64,000 nt of DNA from Engraulis encrasicolus (lineage: Eukaryota > Chordata > Actinopteri > Clupeiformes > Engraulidae). Every line of letters starts with the position of its first letter. Positions within the stretch are counted from its first letter, which is position 1. Positions 1 to 10,237 of this stretch are shown in pieces. The notes below the pieces were generated by a model. The model had not been told where the DNA came from. It did no database searches and saw only the letters and a program-made list of their open reading frames with translations. The DNA lies in contig NC_085861.1 in assembly GCF_034702125.1 (NCBI RefSeq), positions 58,058,350-58,122,349 on the forward strand, written 5' to 3'. Position numbers and translations under genes: made by a program.

Positions 1-602
1 AGGTGAAATGATGCCTATGATTGTAATTGTTTTGAAATGCTGATTTTGGTTAACAAAGTGTTAAGTTTAGGTTAAGACATGGCATACATGCCTTATTTCT
101 TTTGATCTAGTACAGCTGTTCCTAATTACCTTACTATCTGTCATGTGACAGGACACACCCCGTTGGACGTGCCGCTGGCACTTTAATTAGGCCATTCAAT
201 GTGTGTTCAACAGGTAGGATGGTAAGGAGGAACAGTTTTAGATCACAAAATACTTCAGACAAATCACTGTATATCTTGTACTTTGAACAGTGTTTTGATG
301 AGATAAGTCAACCGGGGGTGGATTTCTCGAATCCGACCAAAATTAGCCTTCGGACCAAGTAAGTCCGAACGAAGTCCGACACAACAACTAACCAACAACT
401 ATGATTTCTCGAAACCCTCTGACCAACTAGGTCCGATGTAGGTACGAAGTAAGTCCGATGAAATTCCAACCAAGTAAGTTCAGACGCACAATGAAGTTTT
501 CGGAAATGCTCGGAGTGTCTCGCCGCAGCTCGGGTGCATTTATCGCAAAGCAGTGACGCTGTACCACACAGTGCCTGTCAAATTCAGTAGGCTAGTAATT
601 AC

Positions 603-1275
603 ATCTATCAAAGTCCACAAATCTTTGTCAACACAATCATGTCCCCGACTTCACCCCTCTTCAACTGCAGTTACCAAATGCGACATTACAATCCACCATG
701 TGTTATTTTTTACTTAGGTTTTGCATTTAATGTTTAATATTGTACGCTATAGCCTACCACTAATTTGGAAGCACGGTTGGTGGGTGAGTGGTTAGAATGT
801 CGGAATTCCATACATGTTTGCCGTTTCCTTATCGGAGGCGAGAGTTCAATCCCCGGTGAATATAGCCTAGGCTATATAATAACCACCCATCACATCTTTT
901 TTCCAGAACGGCAAACGAAGTCATTCTCACGCTCATGGGCAACGCAACACTTTCAACAGGTCATGGCCAGGCAGAGTGCAGTTAAATGCTGCTTGAAATG
1001 ATAACGGAAATTACGCTCGAGAATTAATAAAACATCAGAATGTTAATTTAATTTTCCAGCCTGCACGCGTCTTTACTCGCAACGTAAGCTGGTGGAACTG
1101 CCATTATTGCCGTTGTACATAAAGACGCGCAGGAAGGGACTTATGGAAGGGGCCGTTAATGTCTGTAAACATTCAAAGTCCTTCAACGTCGGAAAAGACC
1201 TGTTAACACAATCATATCCCCAACATCCACCCCATTAAATGCAGTAACCAAATGTCGGTCTACACATCACCATCA
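603..1275. repeat. Diverged internal duplication in the 2.4 kb element
   Basis: About 100 bases near 603-702 recur near 1172-1275 in the same orientation. Shared blocks include AACACAATCAT followed by (G)TCCCC, a CCACC/CACCCC stretch, and a GCAGT(T)ACCAAATG block. The copies differ by substitutions and small gaps. The first copy precedes the first tRNA-like segment. The element may therefore have grown by internal duplication or by capture of related repeats. Confidence 0.5.
772..870 (+). other. tRNA-like segment with A- and B-box motifs
   Basis: The stretch starts with GGTTGGTGGGTGAGTGGTTAG, resembling the D-arm and A-box region of class II (serine/leucine-like) tRNAs. About 60 bases downstream is GAGTTCAATCCCC, close to the B-box consensus. 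The gap is long enough for a class II variable arm. The anticodon stem and acceptor pairing are not convincing, so it is not a functional tRNA gene. It could be a tRNA-derived SINE head or a pol III promoter relic within the DNA element. Confidence 0.4.
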
Positions 1276-2124
1276 ATGACTGAAGAGCAATGGGCGGTGA
1301 ATGGTAAGTGCGAAGGCATTTTCAGTGTGACAAGATTTCGATTCCCTCAGTAAGATAGGGCTACATTAAGCGCAGGTGCCTATTCCTCTGCGCAACTGTT
1401 TATCCAACCTCTGTGTGTGTGCGTAAAGTGGCCGATCCACGCGTGCTGTTGGGCGCGCTTGTGGAGCTCTGGCATCCGAGAGTCTTTGCCTCGCAGCCAC
1501 GCACGCAGTCACATTAAAGCCAAGTAACTAATTGCTTTTCACCTGTATTTTACAAAAACACAAAACGATGGCCCAATTCACACAGATAGAGAAAGGACAC
1601 GATGCGCTGTGTTGTTTTCTGATCCCCCTGACTGCACTGCACTTCGTGCGCCATGGGCCATGGCGCTATTTGGAGTGTGCTCACTGCTGAAACAACATTT
1701 GCTTTAACAGTAGCCTATTGGCCGGCTGCTTGTGACAGACTTGTATTACAATAGTAGAATTGAAATGAAAAGAAGAATATGAATACTATGACATAACAAC
1801 TAGTAACGCGAAGATGTGTCCAGTTCTTGTCATCACACTCGCCTTTCCGAGTGCCATTTCATTACGCACAGACTAGGGCAGTTGCATAATGTCCATATTT
1901 GAACTTGTTGTAGCCTACGATGTAGTTTGGAGTTCTTGTGGACTAAGGCATAGCCTACAATGCAAGGAAAACAAGAAGGATCACCGCACACTGGTGCCGC
2001 CTTAAAAAATAGTGAACAGCGCATTTCGACATGGCAACGTATAGGCCTGGCCTACATGTATTTCCATGTAGCCTATGCTTGTTGGAGTTAAATCAAAATA
2101 TGCTATTGGTTTTGTTATGTGTGG

Positions 2125-2200
2125 AGATATGTTAGATAAGCGATTAAATACTCTGCATGCGAGATGCTGCTTTTGGTGTGGGTTCAAATCCCGATGGTAA
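2125..2200 (+). other. Second tRNA-like segment with a good B-box
   Basis: GGGTTCAAATCCC near 2169 matches the pol III B-box almost perfectly. It is preceded at tRNA-like distance by TAGATAAGCGATTAAAT, a weak A-box, and by an arm-like ATGCGAGATGCTGC stretch. It has the same orientation as the segment at 772. No clean cloverleaf can be drawn by eye. It is probably a degenerate SINE head or tRNA pseudogene. Confidence 0.35.
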
Positions 2201-2990
2201 TAAAACAGGGTTCTTTTTTTGGCGCAGCTTTGATTGAACGGAGCTCGAGAAGCATGAAAGTGGAACATAGAATTTCCTACAACATTTTGACAATATGTTT
2301 TCCCCTATTATAACATTGTGTTGGTGGGCTTTTTTTCAGCCCTGTTCTTAACATGACTAGACATTTGGTGTAGTATGGGTCAGAGGTGTGAGCACTTGGT
2401 GGCAGTAATCGATCGATGTTGCTTGAACTCTGCCTGAACCCGCCCCAAACCACGAGCAAGAGTGACGTGCTTCGGAAAACTAAGGTGAACTAACTAACCA
2501 TGCTATTCGTTCCAATTCCGACAGTAGTACTAACGAACAGCCCCTACTTCATTTTGCAGCAACACCTGAGTCGTTCGCTCCAGCATCGGACGAACGACTA
2601 ACTACATTATTTGTAAACATTGGGACTTTGTAAGTCCGAACGAAGTGTTCCAGAAACAGTTTTGTCGCACCTGGGTCGTTAGTTGCTACCTTAGTTAGCA
2701 ACGAAGGTTTCGAGAATCTTAGCCCGGATCGATTGAAATAAAACAACAACATCTATTTTATTCAACTGTCCTGCGTGCTTAATACCTTGGATTGTGCGTC
2801 GGACCAACTTGCCACCTGCCTCACTTGGCGTTTGGGTTAAGCGCCATTACAAAGTCTAAAACTTCCGAAGACCGGCGTCTTGGAAGGGACTGAAGGACCA
2901 ATTTTGGATCCAAGATAGGCTTGCTTGTGGATTAGGCTGCGCTTGCGGACATGACTGCCTCACATGGCGTTTGGGCAAAGCGCCATTACA

Positions 2991-3262
2991 ATATCTAAAT
3001 CTAATATACGCTTATCTAGCTACGTCTAATCTACGTCTATCTATATGCATGTAATCTACGTCTATATATTTATTAGATGTGAAAAAATCTACGTCTAATC
3101 TACGTCTATCCATCTACGTCTAATCTACATCTGTCTATCTACGTCTATTCCACAGCTATCCATCTACATCTAATCTACGTCTATTTATCTATGTCTAATA
3201 TAGGTCTGTCTATGTACATCTAATGTACGTCTAGCTATCTGCGTCTAATCCACATCTATATA
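2991..3262. repeat. Minisatellite piece 1 (degenerate)
   Basis: Irregular tandem copies of TCTACGTCTAA/TCTACGTCTAT type words, often altered to CTACATCT or CTATGTCT. It abuts the LTR target site on the left and a hAT-like element on the right. The same variant order appears at 57431-57700, which is the uninterrupted paralog. Confidence 0.9.
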
Positions 3263-4998
3263 CAGGCATGCAAACTTGCCGCTTTTCGGCGAAATTCGCC
3301 GTTTTGAAATAAAAAATGATTCATTTCTGTGAATCGTGCAGATCCTAGGAGAAAATATTTGGGGGGGGGGGGGGGGTGTCGAGCGAGTTAAAATGTATAC
3401 CGCAGAAAATGTCATAGGCCTACAGCTCAATGGCAAATTGCTGGAGAGATGCCACCACCGACAATGACTTTTGACCAATCACAGTATTTCTGTTTGTCGG
3501 CACAGCCAATAACAAGAACGAGCTCAATCTAAGTCCCGCCCTGTCTTCATACTTCGAAAGGAAAGACAGCGCAAAACCCTGTGTTTTCTGGTCGGCTGGG
3601 CTGCGTAGTTATATCAAATGTCTTAGTTCTATAATATAGAGAGTTGTGTCCGACCATTTTCCCCTACCCAAATCCTGAAATGTGCCATCTTTGGATTTAG
3701 CTCTAAACGTGGAAGTCTTCGTGGTTAGTGAACAGGTACCCCACACCTCACAGTTGGTTTAGTTGTTTTGCCTGATAATTTGACTCTGGAGCTTCCCTGC
3801 CCTCGTGAAAAATAATGTATTCTCATAAGAGCTCCGAAAGCTTGGTTACACGCACGTGTTCCTGGTATTCTGTTGTTTCGGTTAATGATTTGAAATGTCC
3901 ATTTACGCTAACAGTAGAATAGTTCAGTTTCCGTTCGCTGTAGGGCAGCCTACTTGTTCTCCGGTTATAGTCGATGCAAAGGACATCTGATTTCTGCGCG
4001 AGTGAATTCAACTTGGAGAGTTCAGCGGGAGAGTGCGCTAGGGGGGAAAAGTCTAAAGTAGCTACCGGGTAAAAAATCTGGATATAAAAAAAAACAGGTG
4101 AAAAAGCGCATGTAGACTACGCGAGGCATGCAACATCGTGCATATGCTGCGGGCAGAGGGAAGGGAGAGAGAAGGCTGGGCCAGTCAGTCTAGCGTTTGA
4201 CACAGGACAAATTGCAATAGTTGGCCAAATCATTCCAAGTTTTTGTGTAATCCGATTCCTTTGTAGGCCTATATCTAAATGACCTTAAAAAAGTGAACGG
4301 TATTTAGTGAAGCATACTTTTTTCCAGGTCAAAGTTGGAGCGTTCCTATTCCTACTCATTTTTTCTACAGGGAGACATTAAAAGAGATACTAGGTGAATA
4401 GGCTAAAATTTGAGTAGTTTGAGTAAAACTTCAGTAGCTAATTCAAACTTTGACAAAGATTTTTTTGTAGCCTATTGCAAGTTGTCTGAAATATGATGAT
4501 TAAATATGCATGAGATGACAACCAGGCAAGTGTTGAGGGGGTGTTACGAGACTGATGAGAGGAGGGGTGCTTAGTGTCATTTGGGGGCATTTTGGCCTAT
4601 TTTATTTTTTTAATAGGCCTACTAAGGGTTTTGATGAGGTCAATGGGGTGTTGGGGAAACTTACTATGAGAACCACTGCTCTATCATGATAAAAACCTAT
4701 TTTATCAAGCTATCTACCCAACCCCCCATCAGACATGACAGCTAAGTCATGGAGTAAGGTTGGCAGTTCTCATGTTCACTGTCCCTTGGTCGCTAATAAC
4801 TACAGTATGCTCAAAATTCACAATTTAAAGGCTTTTTTTAGCTAAATCCTCTCCCCCCTAGTCTGAGACTGTTATACAAGATCATCCACTGCGCACAACA
4901 CACACGTGTGCACCTGCGTTTGCGCGCGTGCACTGCGCCGCGCCGCGCCGCGCCACGCTCTTGTCACCTTTTTCACCCCTGACCTGTTTGCATGCCTG
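3263..4998. mobile_element. hAT-like non-autonomous DNA element
   Basis: The two ends are a perfect 13-bp inverted repeat: CAGGCATGCAAAC at 3263-3275 and its complement at 4986-4998. The paralogous array near 57690 lacks the insert, confirming the boundaries. Flanks are TCTATATA and CATATATC, an imperfect 8-bp duplication in AT-rich repeat. CAG...CTG termini with 8-bp duplications are typical of hAT. No transposase frame is present in 1736 bp. A run of G at 3361-3376 and a CGCC-rich stretch near 4938 are the only striking compositional features. Confidence 0.7.
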
Positions 4999-5060
4999 CA
5001 TATATCTACGTCTAATCAACATCGATCTATCTACGTCTATCTATCTACGTCTGCCTATGC

Positions 5061-5063
5061 CTA

Positions 5064-5104
<41 letters not shown>

Positions 5105-5131
5105 GTCTATCTATCTATCTATCTATCTATG
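5061..5131. repeat. (TCTA)n microsatellite
   Basis: About 70 bases of nearly pure TCTA with one TCTG interruption, arising inside the minisatellite whose monomer is itself rich in CTAT steps. Likely polymorphic in length. Confidence 0.95.
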
Positions 5132-6204
5132 TCTAATCTATGTCTATCTATCTACTTCTATGCACCTACATCTAATGTACATCTATATAATATATATATA
5201 TGTCTTATATACGTCTATCTATGTCTAATCTACGTCTAGCTATCTACATCTAATCAACATCTATATATCTACGTCTAATCTACGTCTATCCATATACGTC
5301 TAATCTATGTGTATATATCTACGTCTCATCTATGTCTGTCTATCTAGGTCTAATCTACCTCTATATATCTGCGTCCATCTCTCTACGGCCAATCCAGGTC
5401 TATATATCTTCCTCTAATCTACATATATATATCTAAATCTAATCTACTTCTATCCATCTACGTCTAATCAGCGTCTATATATATACGTCTAATATACGTC
5501 TGTCTATCTACGTCTAATCTACGTCTAGCTAACTACGTCTAATCTACATCTGTATCTCTACGTCTAATCTACGTCTATCCATCTACGTCTAATCTACGTC
5601 TATAAATCTACGTCTATAAATCTACGTCTAATATATGTCTGTCTATCTACTTCTAATCTACGTCTAGCTATTGACGTCTATCTGTGTTTATCTATCTACG
5701 TCTAATCTACGTCTATCTATATACATCTAATGTACATCTATATATCTACTTCTTTCCATCTACCTTTATTTACGTCTAATTTTAGTCTATCCATCTACGT
5801 CTAATCCACATAGACATATCTACTTCTAATTTACGTCTCTCAATCTAAATCTATTCATCTACACTTATCTACGTCTAATCTACGTCTATCCCTCTATGTC
5901 TTATCAACATATATATATATACGTCTATCCATCTACATCTAATCTATATCTATATATTTACGTCTAATCTACATCTGTCTATCTACGTCTATTCTACGTC
6001 TAGCAATCATTGTCTAGCTGCATCTACCTATCTACGTCTAATCTACGTCTGTCTATCTACGCCTATCCATCTACTTTTATCTACGTCTAATCTATGTCTA
6101 TCCATCTATGTCTAATCTACGTCTATATATCTACGTCAAGCAATCTGTCTATCTGCATCTATCTATCTATGTCTAATCTACGTCTATCGATCTACGTCTA
6201 ATCA

Positions 6205-6208
<4 letters not shown>

Positions 6209-6279
<71 letters not shown>
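6209..6279. repeat. (AT)n microsatellite
   Basis: About 70 bases of uninterrupted AT alternation within the minisatellite. In the paralog near 52005 this position coincides with the right limit of a Tc1 end fragment. Confidence 0.95.
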
Positions 6280-6280
<1 letters not shown>

Positions 6281-6949
6281 GTCTAATATAAGTCTGTCTA
6301 TCTCTGTCTAATCTACATCTGTCTATCTACGTCTATTCTATGTCTAGCTATCTACGTCTAATCTACATCTATATATCTACGTGTAATCTATGTCTATCCA
6401 TCTACGTCTAATCTACGTCTAATATATGTCTGTCTATCTACAGCTAATCTTAGTCTATCCATCTACGTCTAAACCTCATCTACATATCTACTTCTAATTT
6501 ACGTCAACGTCTATATATCTACGTCTATTCTACGTCTAGCTATCTACGTCTAATCTACGTCTATATATCTACGTCTAATCTACATCTGTCAATCTACGTC
6601 TATTCTATGTCTAGCTATCTACGTCTAATCTACGTCTATATATCTACGTCTAATCTACGTCTATATATCTACGTCTATTCTACGTCTAGCTATCTACGTC
6701 TCATCTACGTCTATATACAGTCCCAGGAAAAAGTTTGTACACCCTTTGAAATGTTTTACCTTTCTGTCAAAATTGGTCATAAAACATGGTCTGATCTTCC
6801 CGGAAATCACAAGAAGGAACAACCAGAGTCTGCTTTAACTAATTCAACCCAAATATTTACAAGTTTTCATATTTTCATTGGCCATAAGATGCAAACATTC
6901 ACAGGACAGCAAGGCATAAGTAAGTACACCCTTGCATTCAATAGGTGTT

Positions 6950-7620
6950 AACCCTAAGTTAGTCGCAATAACCTCAACCAGATGTTTCCTGTAGTTGCAG
7001 ATCAGATTAACAAAATAATCTGGATGTATCTGGTCTCCCTCTTCTTTAGAAAACTGCCTCTCGTCAGCAAGGTTTGTGGGATGTCTGGAGTGCATAGCTT
7101 TCTTGACTTCATGCCTTTTTTTTGTCAGGGCTTTGACTGGGCTATTCCAGAATGTGTATTTCATTATTATGAAGCCATTCTAAAGTCGATTTGCTTCTAA
7201 AGTATGGGTTGTTGTCACATTTCAGCACCCATCCTCTTGTGTGCTTCAACTGTGTGACAGACTACCTCACTTTTTTTCTGTAAAATATCTCGATAAACTT
7301 CTGAGTTCATTGTTCCACTGATAATAGCAAACTGAAAAGGGCCTGAGGCAGCAAGGTAGCCGCATATAATGATGCTCCCGCCACCATAATCAAAGGTGCA
7401 GATGATGTTTTGGTGAAGGTGTGGTTCTCCAGTTCTCCTCCAAACATGACATTGTGTGTTCCCCTGAACAATTCAACTTTGGTTTCAACGTTGGTCTACA
7501 GAATATTTTGCAGTAATTCTATGAAGCATATACATGCTTTTTCGCAAACCTCAAAGGTGCAGCAATATTTTTTTGGACAGAAACCCCATTAATTTTAGAT
7601 GGCAGAATGAATCCCATTTT
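6950..7620 (-). pseudogene. Tc1 transposase fragment in left arm and spacer, family I
   Basis: Read on the minus strand, the segment near 7390 encodes FDYGGGSIIICGYLAASG followed by a GTMNSEVY-like stretch. These correspond to the conserved glycine-rich block between the first and second catalytic aspartates of Tc1 transposases. Further outward it continues to a degraded C-terminus. The spacer adds more N-terminal sequence (an ELFG-like region) with frameshifts. The N-terminal DNA-binding domain is absent and no complete catalytic triad survives. Confidence 0.7.
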
Positions 7621-7650
7621 AGCTATTCTTGGTTACATCTCCTCTTCTGA

Positions 7651-8110
7651 GTATGGTGGCGGGAGCATCATTATATGCGGCTACCTTGCTGCCTCAGGCC
7701 CTTGACAGTTTGCTATTATCAGTGGAACAATGAACTCAAGTTTATTGTGATATTTTACAGAAAAAAAACGTGAGGAAGTCTGTCACACAGTTGAAGCACA
7801 CAAGAGTATGGGTCCTGAAATGTGACAACAACCCATACTTTAGAAGCAAATCGACTTTAGAATGGCTTCATAATAATGAAATACACATTGTGAAATAGCC
7901 CAGTCAAAGCCCTGACAAAAAACAATTGAGATTATATGGCATGAAGTCAAGAAAGCTATGCACTCCAGACATCCAACAAACCTTGCTGACGAGAGGCAGT
8001 TCCCTAAAGGAGAGGGAGACAAGATACAAACAGATTGTTTTGTTAATCTGATCTGCAACTACAGGACAAGTCTGGTTGATGTTATTGCACTAACTGAGGG
8101 TTAAAACCTA
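7651..8110 (+). pseudogene. Tc1 transposase fragment in right arm, family I
   Basis: Mirror image of the left-arm fragment. Reading starts at the TATGGTGGCGGGAGC block (GGG-rich motif) and runs outward to the C-terminus, with small insertions and deletions relative to the left arm. Together the arms are two copies of the same 3' half of a gene, joined head to head. Confidence 0.65.
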
Positions 8111-8341
8111 CTTAATGCAAGGGTGTACTTACTTATGCCCTTCTCTCCTGTGAATGTTATGGCCTTATGACCAATAAAAATATGATAACATGTAAATGTT
8201 TGGGTGGAATTAATTAAAGCAGACTCTGGTTGTTCCTTCGTGAGATTTCCAAGAAGATCGGAAGATCAGACCATGTTTTATGATCAATTTTGACAGAAAT
8301 GTAAGACATTTCAAAGGGTGTACAAACTTTTTCTGGGACTG

Positions 8342-8794
8342 TATCTACGTCTAATCTTCTTCTGTCAATCTACGTCTATTCTACGTCTAGCTATCTACGT
8401 CTAATCTACATCTGTCAATCTACGTCTAATCGACGTCTATATATCTACGTCTAATCTACATCTGTCAATCTACGTCTATTCTTCGTCTAGCTATCTACGT
8501 CTAATCTACGTCTATATATTTACGGCTAATCTACGTCTATGTACCTACGTCTATTCTACGTCTAGCTATCTACGTCTAATCTACGTCTAATCTACATCTA
8601 TATATCTATGTCTAATCTACGTCTGTCAATCTACGTCTATTCTACGTCTAGCTATCTACGTCTAATCTACATCTATATATCTACGTCTAATCTACGTCTA
8701 ATATATGTCTGTCTATCTACGTCTAATCTTAGTCTATCCATCTACGTCTGAACCGCATCTACATATCTACTTCTAATTTACGTCTACGTCTATA
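8342..8794. repeat. Minisatellite piece 3
   Basis: Regular 25-bp monomers of CTACGTCTAAT plus a 14-base half ending in TATATAT, GTCAAT or AGCTAT. It ends with a higher-order marker cassette (from 8700), interrupted at its TATATAT step by the next element. Confidence 0.93.
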
Positions 8795-9010
8795 CAGTAT
8801 ATCACGAAAGTGAATACACCCCTCACAGTTTAGCAGATTTTTGAGTATATCTTTTCATAGGAAAGCATTACAGAAATGTAACTTTGACACAATGATTAGT
8901 GACCTTTTAACAACATATTTAACCGCTTAAATTTCTTGTTCACTCAGAAAAGAACAAAATACAGCCATTAATGTTTGAACATGTACTCACAAAAGTGAGT
9001 ACACCCCAGA

Positions 9011-9296
9011 TTAAAATCCGGTAGAGAAGGGGCTATGTTGGCTCGAATCGTCTCGAAATGAAACGAAATGAAAAGGGATGACAAGGAAGGTCATCAGTGT
9101 GCGTTTCAACCTTTCTTTGCATTGAACTTTTACATTTTGAGTCTGCATCTGGCTTAAATAGATTGGTGTGAGATTTGAATGCAATCCTATGGAGAATATC
9201 ATGATCTGCTTCAGTAGTCACAGTGCATGTTGACATGCATGTTTCTTTTAGGTGTATTTCAGATTGCCAATGTTGACAGCATTCATGCATCCCCAA
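9011..9296 (-). pseudogene. Tc1 transposase fragment, left arm of family II copy A
   Basis: An open stretch of about 87 codons corresponding to the C-terminal half of a Tc1 transposase, just after the glycine-rich block (GLTWFGDA-like). The usual NPIENLW motif with the catalytic glutamate is not recognisable. It is repeated in mirror image in the right arm. It is kept open by youth rather than by evident function. Confidence 0.5.
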
Positions 9297-9595
9297 ACCA
9301 TGTCAGTCCCACTACCATGCTTGGCTTATGAGAGGATACACCTTTTTTGTAAAACTCACTTGTTTACCACCACACATGCTTGACACCATCTAAAGCAAAT
9401 TTGTTTATCTTGGTCTCTTCAGATCACACGACATGGTTCCAGTGATCCATATCCTTGGTCTGTTCATCTCTCTTGAGACCAAGATAAACAAATTTGCTTT
9501 AGATGGTGTCAAGCATGTGTGGTGGTAAACAAGTGAGTTTTACAAAAAAGGTGTATCCTCTCATAAGCCAAGCATGGTAGTGGGACTGACATGGT

Positions 9596-9871
9596 TTGGG
9601 GATGCATGAATGCTGTCAACATTGGCAATCGGAAATACACCTAAAAGAAACGTACATGTCAACATGCACTGTGACTACTGAAGCAGATCATGATATTCTC
9701 CATAGGATTGCATTCAAATCTCACACCAATCTATTTAAGCCAGATGCAGACTCAAAATTTAAAAGTTCAATGCAAAGAAAGGTTGAAACGCACACTGATG
9801 ACCTCCCTTGTCATCCCTTTTCATTTCGAGACGATTCGAGCCAACATAGCCCCTTCTCTACCGGATTTTAA
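9596..9871 (+). pseudogene. Tc1 transposase fragment, right arm of family II copy A
   Basis: Mirror copy of the left-arm fragment, about 91 codons open, nearly identical in sequence. The same frame recurs in copies B and C at 46787-47062 and 48882-49157. No DNA-binding domain or complete catalytic triad is present. Confidence 0.5.
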
Positions 9872-10087
9872 TCTGGGGTGTACTCACTTTTGTGAGTACA
9901 TGTTCAAACATTAATGGCTGTATTTTGTTTTTTTCTGAGTGAACAAGAAATTTAAGCGGTTAAATATGTTGTTAAATGGTCACTAATCATTGTGTCAAAG
10001 TTACATTTCTGTAATGCTTTCCTATGAAAAGATATACTCAAAAATCGGCAAAACTGTGAGGGGTGTATTCACTTTCGTGATATACTG

Positions 10088-10237
10088 TATATCTACGTCT
10101 ATTCTAAGTCTAGCTATCTACGTCTAATCTACGTCTATATATCTACGTCTAATCTACATCTGTCAATATACGTCTATTCTATGTCTAGCTATCTACGTCT
10201 AATCCACATATATATATCTACGTCTAATCCACATGTA
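10088..10237. repeat. Minisatellite piece 4
   Basis: About six 25-bp monomers between two Tc1-type insertions. It continues the cassette interrupted at 8794, as shown by the uninterrupted order at 13126-13200. Confidence 0.9.

Larger units (their letters stand above)
316..2723. mobile_element. Non-autonomous DNA transposon of unassigned family inside LTR copy 1
   Basis: The paralogous LTR at 57167-57170 reads CCGG uninterrupted. Here CCGG occurs on both sides (312-315 and 2724-2727) of 2408 extra bases, which defines an insertion with a 4-bp target duplication. The ends form an imperfect inverted repeat of about 19 bases, sharing CTCGAA near each tip. The motif AAGTCCGAACGAAGT recurs in direct orientation near both ends (about 358 and 2630). 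The longest open frames are under 90 codons and resemble nothing, so no transposase is carried. Two tRNA-like segments and a diverged internal duplication lie inside. A PIF/Harbinger or ISL2EU relationship is possible but unproven. Confidence 0.7.
1..2990 (+). mobile_element. Solo LTR copy 1, cut by window start and split by a 2.4 kb insertion
   Basis: The outer parts, 1-315 and 2724-2990, match the complete solo LTR at 56843-57430 nearly base for base. This copy begins 37 bases inside that LTR, so its 5' end lies before the window. The 3' terminus GCGCCATTACA is followed by ATATC at 2991-2995, the same sequence as the target duplication of the complete copy. An AATAAA near 2735 supports plus orientation. 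A direct repeat of about 39 bp (2817-2855 and 2957-2995) lies near the 3' end. No internal retroelement coding region is attached, so this is a solo LTR. Its superfamily is not evident; the 5-bp duplication fits Gypsy or an endogenous retrovirus. Confidence 0.75.
4999..6717. repeat. Minisatellite piece 2 (degenerate, with microsatellites)
   Basis: Degenerate tandem words of the CTACGTCTAAT/CTACGTCTATATAT type. The variant order from about 5320 to 6500 is shared with 51168-52288 and with 59640-62110, so these are paralogous stretches. A copy of the higher-order marker cassette (TAATATATGTCTGTCTATC, then a TCTTAGTCTATCC block) starts near 6421. No gene is visible. Confidence 0.92.
6718..8341. 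mobile_element. Palindromic Tc1/mariner derivative, family I
   Basis: The element begins CAGTCCCAGGAAAAAG and ends with the inverted complement, flanked by TA on both sides. Unlike a normal Tc1, the inverted repeat continues inward for about 690 bp: the left arm (6718-7389) is the reverse complement of the right arm (7651-8341) with scattered differences. The single-copy spacer is about 260 bp. Both arms carry the decayed 3' half of a Tc1 transposase gene pointing outward. It cannot be autonomous. A transcript across it would fold into a long hairpin. Confidence 0.88.
8795..10087. mobile_element. Palindromic Tc1/mariner derivative, family II, copy A
   Basis: Starts CAGTATATCACGAAAGTG, ends with its inverted complement, and is flanked by TA. 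The empty site is visible in other higher-order repeat copies, for example near 13127. Arms of about 610 bp are nearly perfect inverted repeats around a short spacer (about 9414-9475). The left arm has a 10-bp duplication (AAACGAAATG, 9061-9070) that the right arm lacks. Each arm encodes the same fragment of a Tc1 transposase facing outward. Copies B and C lie at 45996 and 48081. Confidence 0.9.

Noticed and set aside
765..1001. A 78-codon plus-strand frame over the first tRNA-like segment
   Set aside because: It overlaps the tRNA-like structure, has no recognisable motif and is absent from the paralogous LTR copy because it belongs to the inserted element.
2991..6717. Telomere-like or subtelomeric hexamer array
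   Set aside because: No TTAGGG/CCCTAA runs are present; the tandem words are unrelated to telomeric repeat.
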